A DNA stretch of 64,000 bases from Aplidium turbinatum (lineage: Eukaryota; Chordata; Ascidiacea; Aplousobranchia; Polyclinidae). The stretch covers positions 19,494,498 through 19,558,497 of the forward strand of contig OU964921.1 of the NCBI GenBank assembly GCA_918807975.1, written 5' to 3'. The position numbers and the translations under genes were made by a program. Positions within the stretch are counted from its first letter, which is position 1. Each line of letters begins with the position of its first letter. Below, piece after piece: positions 1 to 10,266 of the stretch. The notes under the pieces are model-generated. The model was not told the origin of the DNA, did no database searches, and worked only from the letters and a program-made list of their open reading frames with translations.

Positions 1-1735
1 AAAAGACAATTTTTTTTCAATAATGTTCACTTTTAGTACGTAAATAAACTTTCTTAGACAATTTTTAATGATGTTAGTTCCAAACTAAAAGAATTAGATA
101 GTTTCGCAAAAAAAAATTATTTTTCACTGTATGAAATGTCTTAGAAAAATTTCTGAAAAATTTCTTTGAAAAGACAATTTTTTTTCAATAATGTTCACTT
201 TTAGTACGTAAAAAAACTTTCTTAGACAATTTTTAATGACGTTAGTTCCAAACTAAAGGAATTAGATAGTTTCGCAAAAAAAAATTATTTTTCACTGTAT
301 GAAATGTCTTAGAAAAACTTTTGAAAAATTTTTTTGAAAACACAATTCTTTTTCGATAATGTTCACTTTTAGTACGTAAAAAAACTTTCTTAGACAATTT
401 TTAATGACGTTAGTTCCAAACTAAAAGAATTAGATAGTTTTGCAAAAAAAAAAAGTTTTTCACTGTATGAAATGTTTTTGAAAAATTTTTTTGAAAAGAC
501 AATTTGTTTTCAATAATGTTCACTTTTAGTACGTAAATAAACTTTCTTAGACAATTTTTAATGACGTTAGTTCCAAACTAAAAGAATTAGATAGTTTCGC
601 AAAAAAAAATTATTTTTCACTGTATGAAATGTCTTGGAAAAAGTTTTTGAAAAGACAAGTTTTTTTCAATGATGTTCACTTTTAGTACGTAACAAAACTT
701 TCTTAGACAATTTTTAATGACATTAGTTCCAAACTAAAAGAATTAGATAGTTTCGCAAAAAAAAATTATTTTTCACTCTAAGAAATGTCTTAGAAAATTT
801 TTTTTGAAAAGACAATTTTTTTTCAATAATGTTCACTTTTAGTACGTAAATAAACTTTCTTAGACAATTTTTAATGGCGTTAGTTCCAAACTAAAAGAAT
901 TAGATAGTTTGCCAAAAAAAATTATTTTTTACTGTATGAAATGTCTTAGAAAAATTTTTGAAAAATTTTTTTGAAAAGACAATTTTTTTTCAATAATGTT
1001 CACTTTTAGTTCGTAAATAAACTTTCTTAGACAATTTTTAATAACGTTAGTTCCAAACTAAAAGAATTAGATAGTTTCGCAGAAAAAAATTATTTTTTAA
1101 TGCATGAAATGTCTTGGAAAAGTTTTTGAAAAACTTTTGAAAAAGACAATTTTTTTCAATAATGTTCACTTTAGTACGTAAAAAAACTTTCTTAGACAAT
1201 TTTTAATGACGTTAGTTTCAAACTAAAAGAATTAGATTGTTTCGCAAAAAAAAATTATTTTTCACTGTATGAAATGTTTTACAAAATTTTTGAAAAATTT
1301 TTTTGAAAAGACAATTTTTTTTCAATAATGTTCACTATTGGTACGTAAAAAAACTTTCTTAGACAATTTTTAATGACATTAGTTCCAAACTAAACGAATT
1401 AGATAGTTTCGCAAAAAAAAATTATTTTTCACTGTATGAAATGTCTTGGAAATAGTTTTTTGAAAAGACAATTTTTGTTCAATAATGTTCACTTTTGGTA
1501 CGTAAAAAAACTTTCTTAGACAATTTTTAATGACGTTAGTTCCAAACTAAAAGAATTAGATAGTTTCGCAAAAAAAATTTATTTTTCACTGTATGAAATG
1601 TCTTAGAAAAACTTTTGAAAAATTTTTTTGAAAACACAATTTTTTTTCGATAATGTTCTTTTTTAGTACGTAAAAAAACTTTCTTAGACAATTTTTAATG
1701 ACGTTAGTTCCAAACTAAAAGAATTAGATAGTTTC
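1..1735 (+). repeat. Left-edge segmental copy, partner at 3.6-5.3 kb
   Basis: This stretch is matched by 3600-5334 at a constant offset of 3598-3599 bp. Shared diagnostic variants include GATGTTAG (70 and 3668), CTAAAGGAATTAG (about 253 and 3852), the A-rich GTTTTGCAAAAAAAAAAAG monomer, CACTCTAAGAAATG, and GTTCACTATTGG (anchors 1330 and 4929). The two part near 1735, where this copy goes on with GTTTCGC and CACTCTAAG and the other with GTTTTGC. The left end lies outside the window. Private changes, such as GGCGTTAG near 867 in this copy only, show that the copies have begun to diverge. Confidence 0.85.
755..1735 (+). repeat. Six-monomer HOR (981 bp), copy 1
   Basis: Anchors 674, 831, 998, 1164 and 1330 are repeated at 1655, 1812, 1980, 2146 and 2311, a period of 981-982 bp. 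The diagnostic series is CACTCTAAGAAATG, then TTTGCCAAAAAAA, then TAGTTCGTAAATAAAC with TAATAACGTTAG, then GCAGAAAAAAATT with AATGCATG, then CACTTTAGTACG with AGTTTCAAAC, then CACTATTGG. Edges are approximate. Confidence 0.8.
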
Positions 1736-2450
1736 GCAAAAAAAAATTATTTTTCACTCTAAGAAATGTCTTAGAAAAATTTTTTTGAAAAGACAATTTT
1801 TTTTCAATAATGTTCACTTTTAGTACGTAAATAAACTTTCTTAGACAATTTTCAATGACGTTAGTTCCAAACTAAAAGAATTAGATAGTTTGCCAAAAAA
1901 AATTTATTTTTTACTGTATGAAATGTCTTAGAAAAATTTTTGAAAAATTTTTTTGAAAAGACAATTTTTTTTCAATAATGTTCACTTTTAGTTCGTAAAT
2001 AAACTTTCTTAGACAATTTTTAATAACGTTAGTTCCAAACTAAAAGAATTAGATAGTTTCGCAGAAAAAAATTATTTTTTAATGCATGAAATGTCTTGGA
2101 AAAGTTTTTGAAAAACTTTTGAAAAAGACAATTTTTTTCAATAATGTTCACTTTAGTACGTAAAAAAACTTTCTTAGACAATTTTTAATGACGTTAGTTT
2201 CAAACTAAAAGAATTAGATTGTTTCGCAAAAAAAAATTATTTTTCACTGTATGAAATGTTTTACAAAATTTTTGAAAAATTCTTTTGAAAAGACAATTTT
2301 TTTCAATAATGTTCACTATTGGTACGTAAAAAAACTTTCTTAGACAATTTTTAATGACATTAGTTCCAAACTAAAAGAATTAGATAGTTTCGCAAAAAAA
2401 AATTATTTTTCACTGTATGAAATGTCTTGGAAATAGTTTTTTAAAAAGAC
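1736..2450 (+). repeat. Six-monomer HOR (981 bp), copy 2 (partial)
   Basis: This copy repeats the variant order of the preceding six-mer at offset 981-982 bp. Near 2430 it passes into a different monomer type, with a tail reading TTTTTTAAAAAGACAA followed by CGATAATG, so the last monomer is a hybrid. The join is a plausible unequal-crossover scar. Confidence 0.75.
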
Positions 2451-3429
2451 AATTTTTTTTCGATAATGTTCACTTTTAGTACGTAAAAAAACTTTCTTAG
2501 ACAATTTTTAATGACGTTAGTTCCAAACAAAAAGAATTAGATAGTTTCGCAAAAAAAAATTATTTTTCACTGTATGAAATGTCTTGGAAAATATTTTTTA
2601 AAAAGACATTTTTTTTTTTCAATAATGTTCACTTTTAGTACGTAAAAAAACTTTCTTAGACAATTTTTAATGACGTTAGTTCCAAACTAAAAGAATTAGA
2701 TAGTTTCGCAAAAAAAAATTATTTTTCACTGTATGAAATGTCTTAGAAAAATTTCTGAAAAATTTCTTTGATAAGACAACTTTTTTTCAATAATGTTCAC
2801 TTTTAGTACGTAAAAAAACTTTCTTAGACAATTTTTAATGACGTTAGTTCCAAACTAAAAGAATTAGATAGTTTTCCAAAAAAAAAAAGTTTTTCACTGT
2901 ATGAAATGGTTTTGAAAAATTTTTTTAAAAAGACAATTTTTTTTCAATAATGTTCACTTTTAGTACGTAACAAAACTTTCTTAGACAATTTTTAATGACG
3001 TTCGTTCCAAACTAAAAGAATTAGATAGTTTCGCAAAAAAAAATTATTTTTTACTGTATGAAATGTTTTTGAAAAATTTTTGAAAAATTTTTTTGAAAAG
3101 ACAAGTTTTTTTCAATAATGTTCACTTTTAGTACGTAAATAAACTTTCTTAGACAATTTTTAATGACGTTAGTTCCAAACTAAAAGAATTAGATAGTTTC
3201 GCAAAAAAAATTATTTTTCACTGTATGAAATGTCTTAGAAAAACTTCTGAAAAATTTCTTTGAAAAGACAATTTTTTTTCAATAATGTTCACTTTTAGTA
3301 CGTAAATAAACTTTCTTAGACAATTTTTAATGACGTTAGTTCCAAACTAAAAGAATTAGATAGTTTCGCAAAAAAAAATTATTTTTCACTGTATGAAATG
3401 TCTTAGAAAAATTTCTGAAAAATTTCTTT
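2451..3429 (+). repeat. Mixed satellite segment between left-edge copies
   Basis: This is ordinary monomers bridging the six-mer pair and the 3.6-kb copy. It contains the CCAAACAAAAAG variant near 2524, a GTTTTCCAAAAAAAAAAAG monomer with ATGAAATGG near 2900, and the GACGTTCGTTCC monomer near 2999. Together these form the dimer cassette described at 39.8 kb, here in its leftmost occurrence. Nothing other than satellite is present. Confidence 0.8.
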
Positions 3430-3597
3430 GAAAAGACAATTTTTTTTCAATAATGTTCACTTTTAGTACGTAAATAAACTTTCTTAGACAATTTTTAATG
3501 ACGTTAGTTCCAAACTAAAAGAATTAGATAGTTTCGCAAAAAAAAATTATTTTTCACTGTATGAAATGTCTTAGAAAAATTTCTGAAAAATTTCTTT
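3430..3597 (+). repeat. Representative full-length (168 bp) monomer
   Basis: This copy is typical of the long class and is used here as coordinate frame (residue 1 = G of GAAAAGACAATT). In order: T8 tract (11-18); anchor AATGTTCAC (23-31); TAGTACGTAAATAAAC (35-50) with the palindrome TACGTA; conserved core TTCTTAGACAATTTTTAATG (52-71) and ACGTTAGTTCCAAACTAAAA (72-91); GAATTAGATAGTTTCGC (92-108); A9 tract (109-117); TTATTTTTCACTGTATG (118-134); AAATGTCTTAG (135-145); and a tail of two GAAAAATTT-like units (145-168). It has only three CpG sites: ACGT at 41, ACGT at 74 and TCGC at 107. Forward stops fall in all three frames (for example at residues 22, 35, 42), as do reverse stops, so it codes for nothing. 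Common alternatives are GTAAAAAAAC or GTAACAAAAC for GTAAATAAAC, and CTTGG for CTTAG before the tail. Confidence 0.95.
3479..3533 (+). other. Most conserved core of the monomer
   Basis: Residues 50-104 of the representative monomer are nearly invariant across the window, while the linker tail, the A-tract and the GTAAATAAAC segment vary freely. Recurrent changes in the core are few and shared by descent: GACATTAG, GATGTTAG, GACGTTCG, GACGTCAATT, AGTTTCAAAC, CAAACAAAAAG, TTAGATGATT and GAGAGTTTTGC. A core held constant in a fast-turning satellite may be a binding site for a DNA-binding or kinetochore protein, or may only reflect recent spread from few founders. No CENP-B box (TTCGNNNNANNCGGG) is present; CGGG does not occur in any monomer I read. 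Confidence 0.6.
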
Positions 3598-3615
3598 GAA
3601 AAGACAATTTTTTTT
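3575..3615 (+). repeat. Variable linker: phased A-tract sub-repeat of 11-12 bp
   Basis: The junction between monomers is itself a tiny tandem repeat: GAAAAATTTCT, GAAAAATTTCTTT, then GAAAAGACAATTTTTT. Long monomers (165-168 bp) carry two GAAAAATTT units before GAAAAGACAA. Short ones (156-157 bp) carry one, for example CTTGGAAAAATTTTTTTG. The A- and T-tract centres in this stretch are about 11 bp apart, the spacing expected of intrinsically curved DNA. Gain or loss of one unit therefore changes monomer length by about one helical turn. Curvature is inferred from tract spacing and was not computed. Confidence 0.8.
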
Positions 3616-5334
3616 CAATAATGTTCACTTTTAGTACGTAAATAAACTTTCTTAGACAATTTTTAATGATGTTAGTTCCAAACTAAAAGAATTAGATAGT
3701 TTCGCAAAAAAAAATTATTTTTCACTGTATGAAATGTCTTAGAAAAATTTCTGAAAAATTTCTTTGAAAAGACAATTTTTTTTCAATAATGTTCACTTTT
3801 AGTACGTAAAAAAACTTTCTTAGACAATTTTTAATGACGTTAGTTCCAAACTAAAGGAATTAGATAGTTTCGCAAAAAAAAATTATTTTTCACTGTATGA
3901 AATGTCTTAGAAAAACTTTTGAAAAATTTTTTTGAAAACACAATTCTTTTTCGATAATGTTCACTTTTAGTACGTAAAAAAACTTTCTTAGACAATTTTT
4001 AATGACGTTAGTTCCAAACTAAAAGAATTAGATAGTTTTGCAAAAAAAAAAAGTTTTTCACTGTATGAAATGTTTTTGAAAAATTTTTTGGAAAAGACAA
4101 TTTTTTTTCAATAATGTTCACTTTTAGTACGTAAATAAACTTTCTTAGACAATTTTTAATGACGTTAGTTCCAAACTAAAAGAATTAGATAGTTTCGCAA
4201 AAAAAAATTATTTTTCACTGTATGAAATGTCTTGGAAAAAGTTTTTGAAAAGACAAGTTTTTTTCAATGATGTTCACTTTTAGTACGTAACAAAACTTTC
4301 TTAGACAATTTTTAATGACATTAGTTCCAAACTAAAAGAATTAGATAGTTTCGCAAAAAAAAATTATTTTTCACTCTAAGAAATGTCTTAGAAAAATTTT
4401 TTTGAAAAGACAATTTTTTTTCAATAATGTTCACTTTTAGTACGTAAATAAACTTTCTTAGACAATTTTTAATGACGTTAGTTCCAAACTAAAAGAATTA
4501 GATAGTTTGCCAAAAAAAATTTATTTTTTACTGTATGAAATGTCTTAGAAAAATTTTTGAAAAATTTTTTTGAAAAGACAATTTTTTTTCAATAATGTTC
4601 ACTTTTAGTTCGTAAATAAACTTTCTTAGACAATTTTTAATAACGTTAGTTCCAAACTAAAAGAATTAGATAGTTTCGCAGAAAAAAATTATTTTTTAAT
4701 GCATGAAATGTCTTGGAAAAGTTTTTCAAAAACTTTTGAAAAAGACAATTTTTTTCAATAATGTTCACTTTAGTACGTAAAAAAACTTTCTTAGACAATT
4801 TTTAATGACGTTAGTTTCAAACTAAAAGAATTAGATTGTTTCGCAAAAAAAAATTATTTTTCACTGTATGAAATGTTTTACAAAATTTTTGAAAAATTTT
4901 TTTGAAAAGACAATTTTTTTTCAATAATGTTCACTATTGGTACGTAAAAAAACTTTCTTAGACAATTTTTAATGACATTAGTTCCAAACTAAAAGAATTA
5001 GATAGTTTCGCAAAAAAAAATTATTTTTCACTGTATGAAATGTCTTGGAAATAGTTTTTTGAAAAGACAATTTTTGTTCAATAATGTTCACTTTTGGTAC
5101 GTAAAAAAACTTTCTTAGACAATTTTTAATGACGTTAGTTCCAAACTAAAAGAATTAGATAGTTTCGCAAAAAAAAATTATTTTTCACTGTATGAAATGT
5201 CTTAGAAAAACTTTTGAAAAATTTTTTTGAAAACACAATTTTTTTTCGATAATGTTCACTTTTAGTACGTAAAAAAACTTTCTTAGACAATTTTTAATGA
5301 CGTTAGTTCCAAACTAAAAGAATTAGATAGTTTT
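3600..5334 (+). repeat. Segmental copy of window bases 1-1735
   Basis: This is the partner of the left-edge block at offset 3599 bp: anchors 4929, 5086 and 5254 match 1330, 1487 and 1655 exactly. Its right part overlaps the start of the 5067-bp tandem duplication, so the two amplification events are nested or overlapping. The same GATGTTAG plus GTTTTGC series is seen again from 15274 and from 27397, so this block is one of at least four related segments in the window. Confidence 0.85.
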
Positions 5335-7040
5335 GCAAAAAAAAAAAGTTTTTCACTGTATGAAATGTTTTGGAAAAATTTTTTTGAAAAGACAATTTTT
5401 TTTCAATAATCTTCACTTTTAGTACGTTACAAAACTTCCTTAGACAATTTTTAATGACGTTAGTTCCAAACTAAAAGAATTAGATAGTTTCGCAAAAAAA
5501 AATTATTTTTCACTGTATGAAATGTCTTAGAAAAATTTCTGAAAAATTTCTTTGATAAGACAATTTTTTTTCAATAATGTTCACTTTTAGTACGTAAATA
5601 AACTTTCTTAGACAATTTTTAATGACGTTAGTTCCAAACTAAAAGAATTAGATAGTTTCGCAAAAAAAAATTATTTTTCACTGTATGAAATGTCTTAGAA
5701 AAATTTCTGAAAAATTTCTTTGAAAAGACAATTTTTTTTCAATAATGTTCACTTTTAGTACGTAAATAAACTTTCTTAGACAATTTTTAATGACGTTAGT
5801 TCCAAACTAAAAGAATTAGATAGTTTTGCAAAAAAAAATTATTTTTCACTGTATGAAATGTCTTAGAAAAGTTTTTGAAAAATTTTTTTGAAAAGACAGT
5901 TTTTTTTCAATAATGTTCACTTTTGGTACGTAAAAAAACTTTCTTAGACAATTTTTAATGACGTTAGTTCCAAACTAAAAGAATTAGATAGTTTTGCAAA
6001 AAAAATTATTTTTCACTGTATGAAATGTCTTAGAAAAGTTTTTGAAAAATTTTTTTGAAAAGACAATTTTTTTTCAATAATGTTCACTTTTGGTACGTAA
6101 AAAAACTTTCTTAGACAATTTTTAATGACATTAGTTCCAAACTAAAAGAATTAGATAGTTTCGCAAAAAAAAAAATTATTTTTCACTGTATGAAATGTCT
6201 TGGAAAATTTTTTTTGAAAAGACAATTTTTTTTCAATAATGTTCACTTTTAGTACGTAAAAAAACTTTCTTAGACAATTTTTAATGACGTTAGTTCCAAA
6301 CTAAAAGAATTAGATAGTTTCGCAAAAAAAATTATTTTTCACGGTATGAAATGTCTTGGAAAAAGTTTTTTGAAAAGACAAGTTTTTTTCAATGATGTTC
6401 ACTTTTAGTACGTAACAAAACTTTCTTAGACAATTGTTAATGACGTTAGTTCCAAACTAAAAGAATTAGATAGTTTCCTAAAAAAAAATTATTTTTTACT
6501 GTATGAAATGTCTTAGAAAAATTTTTGAAAAATTTTTTTGAAAAGACAATTTTTTTTCAATAATGTTCACTTTTAGTTCGTAAATAAACTTTCTTAGACA
6601 ATTTTTAATGACGTTAGTTCCAAACTAAAAGAATTAGAGAGTTTTGCAAAAAAAATTATTTTTTACTGCATGAAATGTCTTGAAAAAGTTTTTGAGAAAC
6701 TTTTGAAAAAGACAATTTTTTTCAATAATGTTCACTTTAGTACGTAAAAAAACTTTCTTAGACAATTTTTAATGACGTTAGTTTCAAACTAAAAGAATTA
6801 GATTGTTTCGCAAAAAAAAATTATTTTTCACTGTATGAAATGTCTTAGAAAAGTTTTTGAAAAATTTTTTTGAAAAGGCAATTTTTTTTTAATAATGTTC
6901 ACTTTTAGTACGTAAAAAAACTTTCTTAGACAATTTTTAATGACGTTAGTTCCAAACTAAAAGAATTAGATAGTTTCGCAAAAAAAAACTATTTTTCACA
7001 GTATGAAATGTCTTGGAAAAATTTTTTTGAAAAGACAATT
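5200..7040 (+). repeat. ~1.97-kb nested duplication inside the 5067-bp unit, half A
   Basis: Within each 5067-bp unit two long segments repeat at about 1958-1970 bp: the ACGTTACAAAACTTCC monomer (about 5425 and 7394), the GTTTTGCAAAAAAAAAAAG monomer (about 5333 and 7303) and CAATGATGTTC (anchors 6397 and 8355). This half begins at the monomer tail that ends in GAAAACACAATT and stops in a CACAGTATG monomer that joins TAGTTCGTAAATAAAC near 7058, where half B continues with GTAACAAAACTTCC. Confidence 0.78.
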
Positions 7041-7169
7041 TTTTTTCAATAATGTTCACTTTTAGTTCGTAAATAAACTTTCTTAGACAATTTTTAATAA
7101 CGTTAGTTCCAAACTAAAAGAATTAGATAGTTTCGCAAAAAAAATTTATTTTTCACTGTATGAAATGTC

Positions 7170-9010
7170 TTAGAAAAACTTTTGAAAAATTTTTTTGAAA
7201 ACACAATTTTTTTTTCGATAATGTTCACTTTTAGTACGTAAAAAAACTTTCTTAGACAATTTTTAATGACGTTAGTTCCAAACTAAAAGAATTAGATAGT
7301 TTTGCAAAAAAAAAAAGTTTTTCACTGTATGAAATGTTTTGGAAAAATTTTTTTGAAAAGACAATTTTTTTTCAATAATGTTCACTTTTAGTACGTTACA
7401 AAACTTCCTTAGACAATTTTTAATGACGTTAGTTCCAAACTAAAAGAATTAGATAGTTTCGCAAAAAAAAATTATTTTTCACTGTATGAAATGTCTTAGA
7501 AAAATTTCTGAAAAATTTCTTTGATAAGACAATTTTTTTTCAATAATGTTCACTTTTAGTACGTAAATAAACTTTCTTAGACAATTTTTAATGACGTTAG
7601 TTCCAAACTAAAAGAATTAGATAGTTTCGCAAAAAAAAATTATTTTTCACTGTATGAAATGTCTTAGAAAAATTTCTGAAAAATTTTTTTGAAAAGACAA
7701 TTTTTTTTCAATAATGTTCACTTTTAGTACGTAAATAAACTTTCTTAGACAATTTTTAATGACGTTAGTTCCAAAATAAAAGAATTAGATAGTTTCGCAA
7801 AAAAAATTATTTTTCACTGTATGAAATGTCTTGGAAATAGTTTTTTGAAAAGACAATTTTTTTTCAATAATGTTCACTTTTGGTACGTAAAAAAACTTTC
7901 TTAGACAATTTTTAATGACGTTAGTTCCAAACTAAAAGAATTAGATAGTTTTGCAAAAAAAATTATTTTTCACTGTATGAAATGTCTTAGAAAAGTTTTT
8001 GAAAAATTTTTTTGAAAAGACAATTTTTTTTCAATAATGTTCACTTTTGGTACGTAAAAAAACTTTCTTAGACAATTTTTAATGACATTAGTTCCAAACT
8101 AAAAGAATTAGATAGTTTCGCAAAAAAAAAAATTATTTTTCACTGTATGAAATGTCTTGGAAAAATTTTTTTGAAAAGACAATTTTTTTTCAATAATGTT
8201 CACTTTTAGTACGTAAAAAAACTTTCTTAGACAATTTTTAATGACGTTAGTTCCAAACTAAAAGAATTAGATAGTTTCGCAAAAAAAAATTATTTTTCAC
8301 TGTATGAAATGTCTTGGAAAAAGTTTTTTGAAAAGACAAGTTTTTTTCAATGATGTTCACTTTTAGTACGTAACAAAACTTTCTTAGACAATTTTTAATG
8401 ACGTTAGTTCCAAACTAAAAGAATTAGATAGTTTCCTAAAAAAAAATTATTTTTTACTGTATGAAATGTCTTAGAAAAATTTTTGAAAAATTTTTTTGAA
8501 AAGACAATTTTTTTTCAATAATGTTCACTTTTAGTTCGTAAATAAACTTTCTTAGACAATTTTTAATGACGTTAGTTCCAAACTAAAAGAATTAAAGAGT
8601 TTTGCAAAAAAAATTATTTTTTACTGCATGAAATGTCTTGAAAAAGTTTTTGAGAAACTTTTGAAAAAGACAATTTTTTTCAATAATGTTCACTTTAGTA
8701 CGTAAAAAAACTTTCTTAGACAATTTTTAATGACGTTAGTTTCAAACTAAAAGAATTAGATTGTTTCGCAAAAAAAAATTATTTTTCACTGTATGAAATG
8801 TCTTAGAAAAGTTTTTGAAAAATTTTTTTGAAAAGGCAATTTTTTTTTAATAATGTTCACTTTTAGTACGTAAAAAAACTTTCTTAGACAATTTTTAATG
8901 ACGTTAGTTCCAAACTAAAAGAATTAGATAGTTTCGCAAAAAAAAATTATTTTGCACAGTATGAAATGTCTTGGAAAAATTTTTTTGAAAAGACAATTTT
9001 TTTTCAATAA
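7170..9010 (+). repeat. ~1.97-kb nested duplication, half B
   Basis: This is the second half within the first 5067-bp unit. It carries ATTAAAGAG where half A has ATTAGAGAG, and ends in an intact 686-bp cassette (8355-9040). Offsets to half A vary by a few bases because of small indels in A-tracts and tails. Confidence 0.75.
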
Positions 9011-9040
9011 TGTTCACTTTTAGTACGTAACAAAACTTCC
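8355..9040 (+). repeat. 686-bp four-monomer cassette
   Basis: The distance from the anchor after CAATGATG to TTAGATGATT is 686 bp. The order within is GTAACAAAAC, TAGTTCG with GTTTTGC and CTGCATG, CACTTTAG with AGTTTCAAAC, GGCAATT with TTGCACAG, then CTTCCTTAGATGATT. The cassette is the invariant kernel of the 7-mer HOR, here outside that HOR. Truncated relatives start at 6397 and 11464. Confidence 0.85.
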
Positions 9041-9380
9041 TTAGATGATTTTTAATGACGTTAGTTCCAAACTAAAAGAATTAGATAGTTTCGCAAAAAA
9101 AAATTATTTCTCACTGTATGAAATGTCTTAGAAAAAATTTTGAAAAATTTGTTTGAAAACACAATTTTTTTTCGATAATGTTCACTTTTAGTACGTAAAA
9201 AAACTTTCTTAGACAATTTTTATTGACGTTAGTTCCAAACAAAAAGAATTAGATAGTTTCGCAAAAAAATTATTTTTCACTGTATGAAATGTCTTGGAAA
9301 AATTTTTTTAAAAAGACATTTTTTTTTTTCAATAATGTTCACTTTTAGTACGTAAATAAACTTTCTTAGACAATTTTTAA

Positions 9381-9388
9381 TGACGTCA
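9381..9388. other. TGACGTCA palindrome in a variant monomer (one of nine)
   Basis: The usual core TGACGTTAG is here TGACGTCAATT, which makes a full CRE/bZIP-type palindrome and a GACGTC (AatII) site. I found it at nine places: starts 9381, 14447, 20976, 25897, 33247, 34576, 53453, 57548 and 60816. All are in the same monomer type, which usually has TTAATTTTCAC and is followed by TTGATAAGACAA. In a satellite this is most likely chance mutation spread by duplication; regulatory use is not shown. Confidence 0.8.
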
Positions 9389-10266
9389 ATTCCAAACTAA
9401 AAGAATTAGATAGTTTCGCAAAAAAAATTAATTTTCACTGTATGAAATGTCTTAGAAAAATTTCTGAAAAATTTCTTTGATAAGACAACTTTTTTTCAAT
9501 AATGTTCACTTTTAGTACGTAAAAAAACTTTCTTAGACAATTTTTAATGACGTTAGTTCCAAACTAAAAGAATTAGATAGTTTTCCAAAAAAAAAAAGTT
9601 TTTCACTGTATGAAATGGTTTTGAAAAATTTTTTTAAAAAGACAATTTTTTTTCAATAATGTTCACTTCTAGTACGTAACAAAACTTTCTTAGACAATTT
9701 TTAATGACGTTCGTTCCAAACTAAAAGAATTAGATAGTTTCGCAAAAAAAAATTATTTTTTACTGTATGAAATGTTTTTGAAAAATTTTTGAAAATTTTT
9801 TTTGAAAAGACAATTTTTTTTCAATAATGTTCACTTTTAGTACGTAAAAAAACTTTCTTAGACAATTTTTAATGACGTTAGTTTCAAACTAAAAGAATTA
9901 GATTGTTTCGCAAAAAAAAATTATTTTTCACTGTATGAAATGTTTTACAAAATTTTTGAAAAATTTTTTTGAAAAGACAATTTTTTTTCAATAATGTTCA
10001 CTATTGGTACGTAAAAAAACTTTCTTAGACAATTTTTAATGACATTAGTTCCAAACTAAAAGAATTAGATAGTTTCGCAAAAAAAAATTATTTTTCACTG
10101 TATGAAATGTCTTGGAAATAGTTTTTTGAAAAGACAATTTTTGTTCAATAATGTTCACTTTTGGTACGTAAAAAAACTTTCTTAGACAATTTTTAATGAC
10201 GTTAGTTCCAAACTAAAAGAATTAGATAGTTTCGCAAAAAAAAATTATTTTTCACTGTATGAAATG

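Larger units (their letters stand above)
4780..9846 (+). repeat. 5067-bp tandem duplication, copy 1
   Basis: This unit is followed directly by a second copy. Diagnostic positions repeat at offset 5066-5067: AGTTTCAAAC (4811 and 9878), TTAGATGATT (9041 and 14107) and TGACGTCA (9381 and 14447). Unusual shared variants include ATTAAAGAGTTTTGC (about 8593 and 13660), TATTTCTCAC (about 9106 and 14173) and CTTCTAGTACG (about 9666 and 14733). I found by eye only a handful of differences, such as AATCTTCAC near 5409 and CAAAATAAAAG near 7773, both private to this copy. Identity is therefore well above 99%, which means a recent event if the assembly is right. The copy-to-copy join lies near 9840-9850, inside a monomer. 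Confidence 0.88.

Noticed and set aside
3465-3480. Replication-origin (ARS-like) consensus in the GTAAATAAAC segment
   Set aside because: The reverse strand GTTTATTTAC resembles the yeast consensus but lacks its ends, and chance matches are expected at 78% A+T.
3534-3546. Poly(A) tracts as SINE/LINE tails or processed pseudogene ends
   Set aside because: The A8-A12 tract is a fixed part of every monomer, always after GTTTCGC or a variant, with no element body or target-site duplication around it.
3530-3550. CENP-B box candidate around GTTTCGCAAAA
   Set aside because: It begins like TTCG but the required CGGG end is missing in every copy seen; the A-tract follows instead.
9381-9388. TGACGTCA as a true promoter element
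   Set aside because: There is no gene nearby, and the motif arises from small changes in the core that spread by duplication. It is kept only as a curiosity and marker.
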